Made by a program: the position numbers and the translations under genes
In this document: positions 36,696 to 46,903 of the stretch, in pieces
Layout of the letters: each line of letters opens with the position of its first letter
Numbering within the stretch: the first letter of the stretch is position 1
From: Grimontia indica
GTDB lineage: Bacteria > Pseudomonadota > Gammaproteobacteria > Enterobacterales > Vibrionaceae
Direction of reading: 5' to 3'
Assembly: GCF_000333895.2 (NCBI RefSeq)
Contig: NZ_ANFM02000001.1
Coordinates: forward strand, 78,231-142,230
Length of the DNA: 64,000 nucleotides
The notes under the pieces: generated by a model
Databases searched by the model: none
Seen by the model: only the letters and a program-made list of their open reading frames with translations
Told to the model about the DNA's origin: nothing

Positions 36696-38069
36696 ATGGG
36701 CACAGACAGCAGAGGATTGATATATACAGGCACAGATGACGCTGGCGTTAAAAAGTTTGAAGCTGCATTGGAATGGATTTTCGACTATCGCCCAAATGCC
36801 ATGGAAAAAATAGACTCCATCCTGGAAGCACACCCAGAATTTGTGATGGCCCACGTCTTGAAGGGTTATAGCATTGCGAGTGAAGGGCGCTATTCATCAT
36901 TGGCTGGCATTTCTGATGTGTTGACTTCCATTCGTTCCCTCGTCAAACAAACCAATAGCCGAGAGCAACAACATATTTCTGCACTAGAAGCTTATCAGCG
37001 GGGGGATATCAAAGCTGCTCTGGAAGTCTGGGCAGGTATTTTGAATGAGTGGCCGCTGGATCTGGTCGCTTTTCGACAGTCTACAGGTAACCTTTTCTGG
37101 TTTGGTGAAAGACAACGATTGGTTGATACTGCCGCGAAAATCGCACCTCACTGGGGAGAAGATATTTCAGGCTACGGTTATTTTATCGGTGCTTTCAGCT
37201 TTGCGCTTGAAGAGGTTGGGGAGTACCAACTGGCTGAAGATTATGCCCGTAGAGCAGTTGAGCTAAATCCTGCAGATGTATGGGCTGTCCACTCTCTCGC
37301 TCATGTGCTGGAAATGAATGCACGCACTGATGAGGGCATAGACTGGATAGAGTCACGCAGAGAACAGTTACCTACCCATAACGCGTTTGTCGGCCATCTC
37401 TGGTGGCACCTTGCGCTATTCCACCTTGAGCAGGGCAATATTGATGAAGTGTTCTCCCTTCTTGACCACCATATTTACCCTGAACCTTCCAATTTCTACT
37501 TGAGTGTTCAAAACGGCGCTTCATTACTCAAGCGTTTGGAGTTTTTGGGTATTGAGGTTGGTGAGCGTTGGCAGCGGCTCTACGAAGGTGTGCGGGATGC
37601 TTATGGAGACTATATCTACCTGTTTACTGAACTTCACTCCGCCATGGTGCTCCATCGCGCGGGTGAAAAAGAGGCAATCTCGTCATTGAAGGGAAAGCTA
37701 GGTAACCCAAATGCTCTGCGTTACCCCACTGAAAATGAGCTTTCCCAAAAGCTGGTTACGGGTATTGAAGCCTTTGAAGATGGCAATTTTGCTCACGCTG
37801 CAAATTTGATAACGCCAATTCGATACGATATGGCGAAGCTGGGTGGAAGCCATGCCCAACAAGATATTCTGCATCAATACCTGATCAACGCTGAAGTTGA
37901 GCAAGGCCATTTGGAAACAACAAAAGGCTTTCTCAAAGAAAGGGTGTCCCGCAGAACCCAGTGGGACCTGGCTCCTGAGATCTACCTGAGAAAATACGCT
38001 GCAATTGAAAGGCTGACGTTAGGTGGCGATAGACAAGCACTGAATCAATTACTTAGACGCGTTCTTTAA
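36696..38069 (+). CDS. TTC38-like tetratricopeptide repeat protein
   Basis: A 457-residue helical-repeat protein. The pattern FDYRPNAMEKIDSILEAHPEF, then MAHVLKGY, and later GYFIGAFSFALEE, LNPADVWAVHSLAHVLEM and WWHLALFHLEQGN matches the bacterial relatives of eukaryotic TTC38. The function of the family is unknown. No signal peptide is seen, so it is probably cytoplasmic. The gene lies 29 bases ahead of a DsbA-fold gene on the same strand, and the two likely form an operon. Confidence 0.75.
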   Translation: MGTDSRGLIYTGTDDAGVKKFEAALEWIFDYRPNAMEKIDSILEAHPEFVMAHVLKGYSIASEGRYSSLAGISDVLTSIRSLVKQTNSREQQHISALEAYQRGDIKAALEVWAGILNEWPLDLVAFRQSTGNLFWFGERQRLVDTAAKIAPHWGEDISGYGYFIGAFSFALEEVGEYQLAEDYARRAVELNPADVWAVHSLAHVLEMNARTDEGIDWIESRREQLPTHNAFVGHLWWHLALFHLEQGNIDEVFSLLDHHIYPEPSNFYLSVQNGASLLKRLEFLGIEVGERWQRLYEGVRDAYGDYIYLFTELHSAMVLHRAGEKEAISSLKGKLGNPNALRYPTENELSQKLVTGIEAFEDGNFAHAANLITPIRYDMAKLGGSHAQQDILHQYLINAEVEQGHLETTKGFLKERVSRRTQWDLAPEIYLRKYAAIERLTLGGDRQALNQLLRRVL

Positions 38070-38098
38070 CATTTCACAGTGACAAGGATTAGTTTTTC

Positions 38099-38731
38099 AT
38101 GACAGTACAGGTTAACTTCTACAGTGATTTGCTTTGTTTTTGGGGTTGGGTTGGCCAGCATTACAACGACAAAATCATGCATCTTTGGGATAACTCCCAT
38201 GTGCAGTGGCAGCATCATTATTTGGCCTTGTATGCCAATGTACCCGAACGGATGAATTCTATTGGAGTGGGTGAACGCGGTTACATGAAATATGCCGAAA
38301 TCACTGAAAGGTTAATGGCGAAATTTGATGGCTTGGACGTTCACCCTGACTTATGGAGAAAAGTCCGTCCATCGAGTTCATTGATGCCGCATCAAGCGTT
38401 GAAAGCGGTGCAGTTTGTCGCGGGTAATGACGTTGCGGTTGAACTTGAACATGCACTCCGTGAAGCGTTTTTCCGCGATGCAAGGGATATCAGCCACTAT
38501 GGTGTGTTAAAAGATGTGCTTGAGGAGTGTCACCTTGCAACGCCAGACATCATGGAGCACTTTTTGACGGGCAAAGCCTTGGCAGATGTCTACGGTGACA
38601 TCAAGCATGCGGAGGAAGACAAAATTCCGGGTAGCCCGGCGTGGATTTTTGACTCCGGTCGTTATCGATTCTTCGGGCAAGTGGATATCGACGTACTGGC
38701 ATTTGCCATTAATAATCTGGCGCGGGAGTGA
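38099..38731 (+). CDS. DsbA-fold / HCCA isomerase-like protein
   Basis: A 210-residue thioredoxin-superfamily protein of the DsbA/2-hydroxychromene-2-carboxylate isomerase group. The N-terminal FYSDLLCFWGWVG replaces the CxxC of thiol oxidases with a single Cys, and the C-terminal KIPGSPAWIFDSGRYRFFGQ holds the family's cis-proline region. It is therefore more likely a glutathione-dependent isomerase-type enzyme than a disulfide oxidase. Its stop directly abuts the convergent ynjF stop. Confidence 0.75.
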   Translation: MTVQVNFYSDLLCFWGWVGQHYNDKIMHLWDNSHVQWQHHYLALYANVPERMNSIGVGERGYMKYAEITERLMAKFDGLDVHPDLWRKVRPSSSLMPHQALKAVQFVAGNDVAVELEHALREAFFRDARDISHYGVLKDVLEECHLATPDIMEHFLTGKALADVYGDIKHAEEDKIPGSPAWIFDSGRYRFFGQVDIDVLAFAINNLARE

Positions 38732-39364
38732 TCATCCCGCGCTATCCTGAGGTGGATGATCTTTCAGTGTTTGATAACCTGCCCAAATGCGTGTGGCTGT
38801 GGTTATCCAACATAGAGCGCCGAACGTCCAGGCAATTTCTGCAAAGTAACCGGGGAACAAGCAAAACAGCACAAAGCACGCAATGGTTTCCGTTCCCTCG
38901 GTTAAACCGCCTATGTAATAAAGCGATTTGCTCTGATAAACCGGGTTTTCGATATTGCGCTTGCTTGCCATGATGGCAAACGCGAGGAAGCTCGAGCCTG
39001 TCCCCATAAAGGAAAACACCAGAAATGTCGCAGCAACTGCGTTTTGTTCGGGATTTGCCAAAGCAAAAGCAAACGGGATCATCGAATAGAACAGGAAATC
39101 TAACGTGATATCCAGAAACCCACCTGCATCGGTAATCCCTTGTCTTCGAGCCAACGCGCCATCCAAACCATCAAAAATGCGGTTCAGTGCGATAAAGAGT
39201 AACCCAAGCCAGTAATACTCGTAAGTAATCGCAGGCAGTGCCAGCAAGCCAATCAGAAAGCCACTCACTGTGACTTGGTTAGCAGTCAGGCCAATTTTGT
39301 CAGGGATCTTGGCTGCTTGCTTTAAGGGCCAACGTATAACGGCGATGGAATAGCGATCAAGCAT
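38732..39364 (-). CDS. ynjF: CDP-alcohol phosphatidyltransferase (YnjF-like)
   Basis: A 210-residue membrane enzyme. The CDP-alcohol phosphotransferase signature is intact: DGLDGALARR, then after the usual spacing GGFLDITLD (D..DG..AR........G...D...D). Several hydrophobic helices surround it. The reaction should join a CDP-activated lipid to an alcohol, but the acceptor is unknown. It is the last gene of the ynj-type operon and overlaps ynjD by 8 bases, as in the E. coli locus where ynjF also follows ynjBCD. Confidence 0.85.
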   Translation of the reverse strand: MLDRYSIAVIRWPLKQAAKIPDKIGLTANQVTVSGFLIGLLALPAITYEYYWLGLLFIALNRIFDGLDGALARRQGITDAGGFLDITLDFLFYSMIPFAFALANPEQNAVAATFLVFSFMGTGSSFLAFAIMASKRNIENPVYQSKSLYYIGGLTEGTETIACFVLFCLFPGYFAEIAWTFGALCWITTATRIWAGYQTLKDHPPQDSAG

Positions 39365-40043
39365 TGTTCTGCTCCGTATTCATAAAACCCACTTTCGAGG
39401 TCGTTTCCCTTTCTTTATTTGGCCAATGCAGCAAGGTACTCTCCATGGGTACATCATCCTCATCGTGTGTCACCATTACAGCTGCAATGTTACGGGTTTT
39501 GATTTGCTTGAAGACAAATGCGCGGAATGATTTTCGAAGTGGCTTATCCAGCTTGCTAAAAGGCTCATCCAGCAATATGACTTTGGGATGAGAGAGCAGG
39601 GTACGCATTAAACTGATGCGCGCACGTTGACCACCGGAGATTTGGTCTGGCGCTTTAAAAGCGATATCCGCGAGTTCAATTTCTTTCAATGTTGCCAAGG
39701 ATCGTTCTTTTTTCTCGGCAGCACTCATGGTGTCAGGCAAGCCAAATGCAAGGTTCTGCCACACATTGAGGTGCGGGAAAAGTAAATCATCTTGAAACAG
39801 AATTCCTACCGCCCGCTTTTCAGCAGGGAGTGATTGGATGTTTTGGTCATTAACCAGAATATCGCCTTCGGAATCGAACTCTGGGGAAAGATGTCCGGCA
39901 ATCGCGCTGAGTAGGGTGGATTTACCACAGCCACTTGGCCCCATGATCGACAGTACATCCCCATTTTCGACGAGGAAGGACATGCCGGTGACCAAAGCGG
40001 CTTGATTAGATTTTATAGTCAGGTTTTGTACGGACAAACTCAT
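39357..40043 (-). CDS. ynjD: ABC transporter ATP-binding protein YnjD
   Basis: A 228-residue ATPase. Walker A is GPSGCGKST (residues about 34-42), the Q-loop is FQDDLLFPH, the signature is SGGQRARISL and Walker B is VILLDEPFSKLD; the H-loop is VMVTHDEDD. It powers import through the YnjC permease. It overlaps ynjC by 38 bases and ynjF by 8, so translation is coupled. The transported substrate is unknown in E. coli and here. Confidence 0.9.
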   Translation of the reverse strand: MSLSVQNLTIKSNQAALVTGMSFLVENGDVLSIMGPSGCGKSTLLSAIAGHLSPEFDSEGDILVNDQNIQSLPAEKRAVGILFQDDLLFPHLNVWQNLAFGLPDTMSAAEKKERSLATLKEIELADIAFKAPDQISGGQRARISLMRTLLSHPKVILLDEPFSKLDKPLRKSFRAFVFKQIKTRNIAAVMVTHDEDDVPMESTLLHWPNKERETTSKVGFMNTEQNNA

Positions 40044-41712
40044 TCACAGACTCTCTGGATTCATCATGTCGGGCTAGGCGACGGCGCGGGTCAGCCAATC
40101 GGCTGGCAGCCAGCGCAAAGGCAAAGAAAACAAGCGGCAGAAAGGCTTGAATCAGGCCATACACGGCGCTGATACGTCTATCCTGACCGCTGGCTAGGCT
40201 GACAGCTTCGGTAGTTAATGTGGTAATACGTCCTGCGCCTAAAAGCTGTGTAGGCAGATATTGGGCAAAACTGACACTGAGACCGACAGCCCAAGCCAGC
40301 AAAATAGCGGGAATCACAATCGGTAGCTTCACCTGCCACCAGGCTTTAAACGGACTGTGCCCCAAGCTACGTGCTGTTTGCGTTAAGCGTTGATCGAACG
40401 ATTTCCAAGGCCCATCCAACGCGAGATAAACATAAGGAAAGGCAAACAGAATATGCGCCCAGATGGTAGCAGGGACGTGCCATTGTCCCGGTAACATGTA
40501 TATCGCGACCTGAATACCGAACAGAATCGATAACTGTGGGATCAGCATTGGCACAGCAATCACCAACTGCGGCAGTGATTTGTGGTACTTATCGCGATAC
40601 TCCAGACAGCCGACGGCAAATATCAACGCAACCGTTGCGGATATCAAGCCAAGAATGAGGCTGTTGGTCGCCAGCTCAATCAAGTGGCCTGATTCCTGTT
40701 CCCAAAACCGGGTGCTGGTGCGCGTCGGCCAGATATCTGGAAAGCGCCATCGAAGGGCGAATGACCAAACCAGCAACAGGGGAATCATCATAAAAGGCAG
40801 CAGGGCGATGAACTTAAACAGGTGTCGTCCCGGCAGTGCATAGGTTTTGCTGCCGCTGAACTGCCAGTTCTGCCAAACGTTAATCAGCACATATTCGAAC
40901 AGGCGGTAGAGAAGCAGCGTGCCGAAACAGAGGACGAATAACGAAATGGCCCCTGCTGCTGCACGTGGCAGCATGGATAAGTCAGGGTCGTTAAACCATT
41001 GCCACACCAATACGGCAAAGGTGGTGGGCGAGGTAGGCCCCAGAATCATCGCCACATCAACGACGGATAACCCGTAAGCCAACACGGCATAAATTGGGAA
41101 ACGCATCTTCGGCAGCCATTGCGGAAACACCACTTTCAACCAAGCCGCGGTGCGGTTGTAGCCGAGGCTTTGTGAAGCTGCGAGCAAACGGTCTACCTGC
41201 ATTTGCTTAAGCACAGAAAGGCTCATCAGCAAAAGGAAAGGGGTTTCCTTCACCGCCAAAGCCAGAATCAATCCAATACCGCTGCTGTCCTGAACCAGCG
41301 ACCAGTGGTAGGGCTGTTCTTGTCCGGTAAACAGCGCGATAAAACGGAATAACCAACCTGATGGTGCAAAGGTAAGGGCAAAGCCAATCGCAAAGGCGAC
41401 GTGAGGCATGGCCAGCAAAGGAGAAAGCCACTGCTCGATGCGTTTCCAGAATCGGGTTCCCCAGCAGGATTGAAGGATCAGAAACGTAAACAGTACGGCA
41501 AAGAAAGAGGCGGCAATACCAGTAAACAGGGTGAGCTGAATGGCTTTGTTAGTGCCGGGCCACTCTTGCATCGCGCGCCAACCATCAAGGCTGGGTTCGC
41601 TTAATCCAAGAACGGGAAGATAACTGACGGCTGAAAGTAACACGCCGCCAAGTCCGGGAAGGAGAGGTAAACAGCACACGACTAATGTCATCAAATACAG
41701 CAGGCGTAACAT
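40006..41712 (-). CDS. ynjC: ABC transporter permease YnjC (fused, two halves)
   Basis: A 568-residue polytopic permease with two homologous halves, each about six helices and an EAA-type loop (AASQSLGYNRTAAWLKVVFPQ in the first; TARSLGHSPFKAWWQVKLP in the second). This fused arrangement matches FbpB/ThiP-type importers. It forms the inner-membrane channel for the solute held by YnjB. The gene lies 49 bases downstream of ynjB. Confidence 0.9.
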   Translation of the reverse strand: MLRLLYLMTLVVCCLPLLPGLGGVLLSAVSYLPVLGLSEPSLDGWRAMQEWPGTNKAIQLTLFTGIAASFFAVLFTFLILQSCWGTRFWKRIEQWLSPLLAMPHVAFAIGFALTFAPSGWLFRFIALFTGQEQPYHWSLVQDSSGIGLILALAVKETPFLLLMSLSVLKQMQVDRLLAASQSLGYNRTAAWLKVVFPQWLPKMRFPIYAVLAYGLSVVDVAMILGPTSPTTFAVLVWQWFNDPDLSMLPRAAAGAISLFVLCFGTLLLYRLFEYVLINVWQNWQFSGSKTYALPGRHLFKFIALLPFMMIPLLLVWSFALRWRFPDIWPTRTSTRFWEQESGHLIELATNSLILGLISATVALIFAVGCLEYRDKYHKSLPQLVIAVPMLIPQLSILFGIQVAIYMLPGQWHVPATIWAHILFAFPYVYLALDGPWKSFDQRLTQTARSLGHSPFKAWWQVKLPIVIPAILLAWAVGLSVSFAQYLPTQLLGAGRITTLTTEAVSLASGQDRRISAVYGLIQAFLPLVFFAFALAASRLADPRRRLARHDESRESVNEFVRTKPDYKI

Positions 41713-41761
41713 GTTTACCTCATTTCGTATGAAGCGCTTATCGCTTCAACATTTACTCTAA

Positions 41762-42895
41762 TTATTGACCATAGCGCTTAAGCCATTCTTGCTCGAGCGC
41801 TCCTTGCCAGCTTGGATGTGGCTCAGGCTGCGACTTGAACAATGGCTTGCTATCCGTCAGTTTTACGACCGCTGGATCACCCCAGTAATCGCTGTTTGCT
41901 TTACGAGCCTGCGCTTCTTCACTCATCAGGAAGTTAACGGCGACGAGTGCGCCTTCTTTTGCATTAGCGTTCCAAGGGATGCCCATAAAGTGAATGTTGG
42001 ACAGGGCACCCTTGTCAAAAGCAAAGGCTTTTGCGGAAGGCGCAAGTGTACCGTTTTTCACTGCCGTTTCAGCGGCATTGGGGTTAAATGTGATGGCAAG
42101 CAGCAACTCTCCATCATCCAACAACTGCATGGTTTCTGCGCTGGCCGCCGGGAATTGTTTACCTTGACGCCAAGCCACAGCATGCAATTCATCCAAGTAC
42201 TTCCAAAGTGGCGCTGTCACCGCTTCGAAATCGGCTTGATCAGCAGGCTTGTATAGCGGGGCAGTATCCGTGCTCAATTCCAGCAAAGCGGCTTTCAGGA
42301 AGCTGGTACCGTGGAATGCCGGTGGTTTCGGGTAGGTGATTTTCCCTGGAAACGCTTTGGCCAGACTCAGCATCTCGTTGAAAGAGGCTGGTGGGTTTGC
42401 CAGTGTCTTTTCGTCGTGAATGAAAACTAACTGGCCGACACCCCAAGGTGCTTCCAAACCATTTGTCGGCTCGGTAAAGTCCTCTTTGACTGGCAGGGAT
42501 TTATCAACAATCGACCAGCTAGGCAGGCTTTCAACAAACGGTCCAAACAACAGGCCGTTTGATTTCATTGATTTGAAGTTTTCACCATTAATCCAAACCA
42601 TGTCTACGCTGCCGCCTTCATTCTTGCCTGCGGCTTTTTCAGCGACCAAACGGTTAACGGTCTCTGCAATGTCAGACACTTTAACGTGTTGAAGCGTGAC
42701 GCCGTAACGATCTTTCAGCTCGTCGCCCGCCCAACGCAGGTAAGCATTGATTTCCGGGCTACCGCCCCAGGCATTGAAGTAAACCGTTTGGCCTTGAGCA
42801 CCTTCTTCAATTTTCTCCCAGTTGGAGAGGTCAGCCGCTGAAACGGCTGAAGTGAAGGCGAGGGCGCAAGCTGCGACGATGGATTTCAAATTCAT
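41762..42895 (-). CDS. ynjB: Solute-binding protein YnjB
   Basis: A 377-residue periplasmic binding protein with a signal peptide ([22 protein letters not shown]). The fold matches thiamine/iron/spermidine-type class F binders, with [20 protein letters not shown] and YWGDPAVV segments seen in YnjB-like proteins. A TTG start at 42904 is possible, but ATG 42895 is better: it has an AGGAAG site and starts directly at the signal peptide. It begins 5 bases after the stop of the upstream fusion gene. Confidence 0.88.
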   Translation of the reverse strand: MNLKSIVAACALAFTSAVSAADLSNWEKIEEGAQGQTVYFNAWGGSPEINAYLRWAGDELKDRYGVTLQHVKVSDIAETVNRLVAEKAAGKNEGGSVDMVWINGENFKSMKSNGLLFGPFVESLPSWSIVDKSLPVKEDFTEPTNGLEAPWGVGQLVFIHDEKTLANPPASFNEMLSLAKAFPGKITYPKPPAFHGTSFLKAALLELSTDTAPLYKPADQADFEAVTAPLWKYLDELHAVAWRQGKQFPAASAETMQLLDDGELLLAITFNPNAAETAVKNGTLAPSAKAFAFDKGALSNIHFMGIPWNANAKEGALVAVNFLMSEEAQARKANSDYWGDPAVVKLTDSKPLFKSQPEPHPSWQGALEQEWLKRYGQ

Positions 42896-42900
42896 GGTGA

Positions 42901-45078
42901 TCAATCTTCCTTAATCATGGTTTGAGATTTGTTTGCACTGGATTCGTTACGCATCCAGGTGTGGAACTTCTCTACCCAAGCCAGCAATCCTTGAGGAGCA
43001 TTGTTTTGCTTCCAAACACCGGCAGTGTATTTGGTGGCTTCACTCATGGTTGGGTAAGGGTGCACTGTACCGAGGATCTTGTTCAATCCAAGGCCGTGAC
43101 GCATCGCTAGGGTGAATTCTGCGAGCAGGTCGCCAGCATGTGAACCCACAATGGTTGCACCCAGAATTTTGTCTTTGCCTTTCGGCGTGATGACTTTGAT
43201 AAAGCCGTGATCTTCACCGTCTGCAATCGCGCGATCTAAATCGTCGATACCGTAGTGCGCCACTTCGTACTCGATACCTTGTGCAATCGCTTCTTTCTCG
43301 TTGATGCCGACACGGGCAACTTCTGGCGCCGTATAGGTCGCTGCGGGCATCACAGAGTAATCTGCTTTGAATTTCTTAAAGTCACCAAACAGAGCATTCA
43401 CTGCTGCATACCAAGCCTGATGGCCTGCAGCGTGGGTCAGTTGGAAAGGACCTGCCACATCACCCACCGCAAAGATGTTCGGGTAGTTGGTTTGCAGATA
43501 CTCGTTCACTTTGACGGTGCCGCGCTCCGTGAGCTCAACGCCGATGTCCTCAAGGCCAAAGCCTTTGGTGTTAGCGACACGACCAAGCGCCAGCATCACA
43601 TAGTCAAACTCGATGACAACTTCTTCGCCATTGTGCTCAAGGTAAGCACGTTGAACGTCGCCTTCTTTTTCAAAGCGTGTGGCTTTGTGGCCAAGCAAAA
43701 TGTTCACGCCGTCTTCTTTCAGGCCTTTTACAACCAGTTCAGCAGCGTCGGCATCTTCACGGATCAGCAGTTGGTCTGCCATTTCCACCAAGGTCACGTC
43801 TGTACCGAGGCGAGAGAAGCTTTGTGCCAATTCGCTACCAATGGGACCACCACCCAGTACCAGCAGCTTCTTAGGCTGCTCTTGAAGCTCCCAGACGTTG
43901 TCTGAGGTCAGGTAGCTCACTTCTTGTAGACCCGGAATACCAGGAACTAAAGGACGCGCACCGGTTGCGATAACAATGTTACGCGTGGTCAGGCGCTGAC
44001 CATTCACTTCGACTTCCCAAGGAGACAGGATCTTCGCTTCACCTTCGATACATTCCACGCCAAGCTTGGTGTAACGCTCGACAGAATCGTGTGGCTCGAT
44101 GTCAGCAATCACTTTATGTACACGGCCCATTACTTGTTGGAAATCCACGGTAGGTTCGCCTACGTTCACTCCAAACTCTTGTGAGCGTTTGATTTCATGC
44201 ACGGCATGACCTGCACGAATCAAGGCTTTTGATGGCACGCAGCCAGTATTTAGACAGTCACCGCCCATTTTGTGTTTTTCAATCAGGGTGACTTTGGCTT
44301 TTACAGCAGCACCAATGTAGGTGGTGACCAAGCCGCCAGCACCTGCACCAATCGCAATCAGGTTGCGGTCAAACGTGGCTGGCTTTTGCCATTTGGCGTA
44401 GACACGGCGTTTTTGAATCACGTTCATGATCATCTTGGCGATGATTGGGAACACACCAAGCAAAAACAGTGACAGCAATACACCCGGAGAGACAATGCCG
44501 CTTAGTGAATCGATTTGCGCCAATTGCGTACCTGCGTTGATGTAAACCGCAGTGCCTGGCAGCATACCGATTTGGCTAACAATATAGAAAGTCGCTGTGC
44601 GGATTGGCGTTAAGCCCATCAGCAGGTTAATCAGGAAGAACGGAAATACCGGGATGAGACGCAGTGTCAGAAGGTAGAAAGGACCATCCTTCTCGACGCC
44701 TTGGTTAATCGTCGCTAATCGATCACCAAACTTGCTCTGAACCGAATCTTTCAGCAGGAAGCGGCTGACGAGGAATGCCAGCGTAGCACCAATGGAGCTG
44801 GCAAACGACACAAGAAGCAACGCCCACCAGAAGCCAAATAATGCTGCACCAAGCAGTGTCGCAATCGCCGCGCCGGGCAGTGAGAGTGCAGTCATCGCGA
44901 TGTAGACAACGAAATAGATGATGCTTGCCGTAACAAAGTTACTCGCGATGGTGTCTTTTAATGCTTCATGCTGAGCCTTGGCGTTTTCAAGCGTAAACAG
45001 TGCGCCGAGGTCGAAGGCAAACCATGTGACAAATATGGCTGCAATGACAATGAGAACAGCTAACTTCTTTGTGTTCAT
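42901..45078 (-). CDS. TVP38-flavoprotein disulfide reductase fusion
   Basis: A 725-residue two-part protein. Residues about 1-230 form a TVP38/TMEM64 (VTT) membrane domain with [19 protein letters not shown] and the [12 protein letters not shown] motif. Residues about 240-725 form a soluble pyridine nucleotide-disulfide oxidoreductase related to mercuric reductase: FAD site GAGAGGLV, redox disulfide [16 protein letters not shown] site GGGPIGSE, second FAD motif FAVGDVAG and the C-terminal HPYPTMSEA. The MerA heavy-metal-binding N-terminus is absent. It is the first gene of the ynjB-ynjC-ynjD-ynjF operon. Confidence 0.88.
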   Translation of the reverse strand: MNTKKLAVLIVIAAIFVTWFAFDLGALFTLENAKAQHEALKDTIASNFVTASIIYFVVYIAMTALSLPGAAIATLLGAALFGFWWALLLVSFASSIGATLAFLVSRFLLKDSVQSKFGDRLATINQGVEKDGPFYLLTLRLIPVFPFFLINLLMGLTPIRTATFYIVSQIGMLPGTAVYINAGTQLAQIDSLSGIVSPGVLLSLFLLGVFPIIAKMIMNVIQKRRVYAKWQKPATFDRNLIAIGAGAGGLVTTYIGAAVKAKVTLIEKHKMGGDCLNTGCVPSKALIRAGHAVHEIKRSQEFGVNVGEPTVDFQQVMGRVHKVIADIEPHDSVERYTKLGVECIEGEAKILSPWEVEVNGQRLTTRNIVIATGARPLVPGIPGLQEVSYLTSDNVWELQEQPKKLLVLGGGPIGSELAQSFSRLGTDVTLVEMADQLLIREDADAAELVVKGLKEDGVNILLGHKATRFEKEGDVQRAYLEHNGEEVVIEFDYVMLALGRVANTKGFGLEDIGVELTERGTVKVNEYLQTNYPNIFAVGDVAGPFQLTHAAGHQAWYAAVNALFGDFKKFKADYSVMPAATYTAPEVARVGINEKEAIAQGIEYEVAHYGIDDLDRAIADGEDHGFIKVITPKGKDKILGATIVGSHAGDLLAEFTLAMRHGLGLNKILGTVHPYPTMSEATKYTAGVWKQNNAPQGLLAWVEKFHTWMRNESSANKSQTMIKED

Positions 45079-45128
45079 TCCTGATCCTTTATAAGTGACG
45101 TTGTTCCACGAGTCTGTTCAATCGAAAT

Positions 45129-45455
45129 TTGGATAACAGCGTTGCTCAAAGCACAGTTCTAACTATGGCAAAAGTTTCCTTTTGTCTGGACGAAATGCAC
45201 TTCATTACCAAAGAGTTAAACAGGTTTATTGCCAAAACTGTGACCTTGGGAGTAAACGAGGTTCAGTTTGACGAAAGCAATACGTGGATTTGCGCGCTTT
45301 TCCTAATTTTGCTTGCTGGATATGACCGAGGGGATTTGGGAAAAATTACAAACTTCTTCAAAATTTTCGATGCTATATGTTCAAACATGTATATGAAAGG
45401 CTGCCGAGAGAGAGTTAACTTCCTGATAAAAATGAGAATATACGAGATTGAATAG
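45129..45455 (+). CDS. Possible small protein, STAS-like pattern
   Basis: A 108-residue frame from TTG 45129; ATG 45165 is the more ordinary start (96 residues). Neither has a clear ribosome-binding site. The alternation of beta-like VNEVQFDES and a long hydrophobic helix resembles a STAS (anti-anti-sigma) fold, but no firm motif is present. It is divergent from the fusion gene. It may be spurious. Confidence 0.35.
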   Translation: MDNSVAQSTVLTMAKVSFCLDEMHFITKELNRFIAKTVTLGVNEVQFDESNTWICALFLILLAGYDRGDLGKITNFFKIFDAICSNMYMKGCRERVNFLIKMRIYEIE

Positions 45456-45491
45456 AGTCTGGATGTGTCAATGAAGAATCACAAGTTGGAT

Positions 45492-45833
45492 TCATAGGCA
45501 GTATTTAGTGTATTGAAGTACCAAAATGCCGAGAGGGATGAGAGCCAGCGTCGTTGCGCCGCCAATGTGGTAGTTACGGTGCCAATAGCAGCGTTGAGCA
45601 AAACTATTCAACCGTAGGCCCCAAACCACAACCAGAGCGTTGATACCGAAAAAAAGGATAACAATGATGGTGAGAAACGAGGGGTCAAAAGTGCCGTGCG
45701 TATTTGCCGCATACGAGGCTGCAGGGAAAAAGAAGCAAAGAAAAACCGTCCATTTGAATCTGCGCGGCCATTTTCTGAAATGGTCGCGGAAAATTCTGTC
45801 TATTTGGTCTGGAAACGGCTTTGTGTAGTGCAT
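45492..45833 (-). CDS. Small membrane protein, unknown function
   Basis: A 113-residue protein with three hydrophobic segments: about residues 28-43 (WTVFLCFFFPAASYAA), 53-71 (FLTIIVILFFGINALVVVW) and 90-106 (GGATTLALIPLGILVLQ). A basic N-terminus (DHFRKWPRRFK) suggests the cytoplasmic side. No family is recognised. A CRP-like site lies 90 bases upstream. Confidence 0.55.
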   Translation of the reverse strand: MHYTKPFPDQIDRIFRDHFRKWPRRFKWTVFLCFFFPAASYAANTHGTFDPSFLTIIVILFFGINALVVVWGLRLNSFAQRCYWHRNYHIGGATTLALIPLGILVLQYTKYCL

Positions 45834-45922
45834 TTTTCTGTTGCCATTTGTCTGTCTTCTCTTTTGGCATAGTTCAGATTTGCATGCACTGGTAAGCGGG
45901 CAAGGCTCTTGTGTATCTTATA

Positions 45923-45938
45923 TGTGACACATGTCACG
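45923..45938. promoter_or_regulatory. CRP-like binding site
   Basis: TGTGACACATGTCACG matches the CRP core TGTGA-N6-TCACA in 9 of 10 positions. It is centred about 97 bases upstream of the 113-residue membrane protein start, which is too far for a class II site but allowed for class I. Confidence 0.6.
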
Positions 45939-46144
45939 AAAATGGTTTTAGGAGTGCTTTGTTGAGGTTGATCGAACGACGGTCAAAATCATCGGTTTTT
46001 TATCAGTTTTCTCTGACAAAGCCTTATCAAATAAGCAATGGTTCATGGCAGGACTTTCCATTATCTCTCTCCAAAACAGCATCAAATCGACAGGAATTTT
46101 GCAAATTAGTTCGGATTTACAGTACGGAATATCAGAAAGCAAAA

Positions 46145-46175
46145 CAGCCAGCGGCGGAGAAGGGCACGCTGGCTG
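46145..46175 (-). terminator. Terminator after tfoY
   Basis: CAGCCAGCG and CGCTGGCTG form a 9-bp stem; on the minus strand it is followed by TTTTGCTTT. It lies 25 bases past the tfoY stop. Confidence 0.75.
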
Positions 46176-46199
46176 TCTCTATAACGAAGTAATCGTGAA

Positions 46200-46793
46200 T
46201 TACTGTCGAAGGGTTTCGAGCAACTCGTTTCTGCGTTGGGGCGTGATCACCGACCAATGCTTGCCTTCAATCGCACCTTCCAGCGCCCATAGTAACTCGA
46301 GGCTTAGCGTATCGTTGTGGGATTTTTGTAGTGCTTGATAAGCACCTACTGCGCCGGCACGCTGAAGCTCTTCGACGGATTCGATACCTGCTTTTTTCAG
46401 CATACGTTCCGTCGCAAGGCGAAGGTTCGGAAGATCTTTGATACGTGAAGGCGCCGCAGTCTTCTTTTCTTGCTGGTCTTCCCTTGCAATTGCGAGGGCC
46501 TTGGTGGCGTGGTCCATCATTAGACCGGACTGATCCCACCAATCTTGTGGTACGGCGTAGTACTTAGTGACAACTGGGAATCCACGCTTCTTATACACGT
46601 AGGGTTCCATATTCAGTGCTTTGAATTCTGTTTCGTTGGCTGGGCCAGCGCGAAGATGAAGCTGGTCATTGACGACAAGTGCAAACATTGTCTCGTCGCA
46701 GAAAACACCAAAACCACCAAACATAGAGCGCGATTTCATTTTGCCCAGACATTCGAAGAACTTCAGTGTGTTTTTTAGGGTTGGTTTATCCAT
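46200..46793 (-). CDS. tfoY: TfoX/Sxy-family regulator TfoY
   Basis: A 197-residue TfoX-family protein with an N-terminal domain ([29 protein letters not shown]) and a C-terminal domain ([26 protein letters not shown]), both typical of TfoX. Vibrios have two paralogues: TfoX (competence, chitin) and TfoY (motility, type VI secretion, c-di-GMP). The GEMM-I riboswitch upstream favours TfoY. ATG 46793 is chosen over a TTG at 46808; the ribosome-binding site (GAGA) is weak, as expected if translation is riboswitch-controlled. Confidence 0.87.
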   Translation of the reverse strand: MDKPTLKNTLKFFECLGKMKSRSMFGGFGVFCDETMFALVVNDQLHLRAGPANETEFKALNMEPYVYKKRGFPVVTKYYAVPQDWWDQSGLMMDHATKALAIAREDQQEKKTAAPSRIKDLPNLRLATERMLKKAGIESVEELQRAGAVGAYQALQKSHNDTLSLELLWALEGAIEGKHWSVITPQRRNELLETLRQ

Positions 46794-46903
46794 GTGACTT
46801 ATTCTCAATCAATACGTTCCTGGATGAATGGTCAAGGAGTAACGTAGCAATGCTAATTCAGAGAATTGTCAACGCACCGGGCGAACCGGATGTGAAATGC
46901 TAA

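Larger units (their letters stand above)
45834..46199. other. Intergenic gap with a CRP-like site and a terminator
   Basis: Short frames exist on the plus strand (for example 45911-46192), but none is convincing; they run through the CRP-like palindrome and the tfoY terminator. Two regulatory features here are listed separately. Confidence 0.5.

Noticed and set aside
42901..45078. Mercuric reductase (merA) call for the flavoprotein fusion
   Set aside because: No heavy-metal-binding N-terminal domain, no C-terminal Cys pair and no mer genes nearby; only the general disulfide reductase fold is supported.
45911..46192. A 93-residue plus-strand frame between the small membrane gene and tfoY
   Set aside because: It reads through a CRP-like palindrome and the tfoY terminator, and has no plausible ribosome-binding site.
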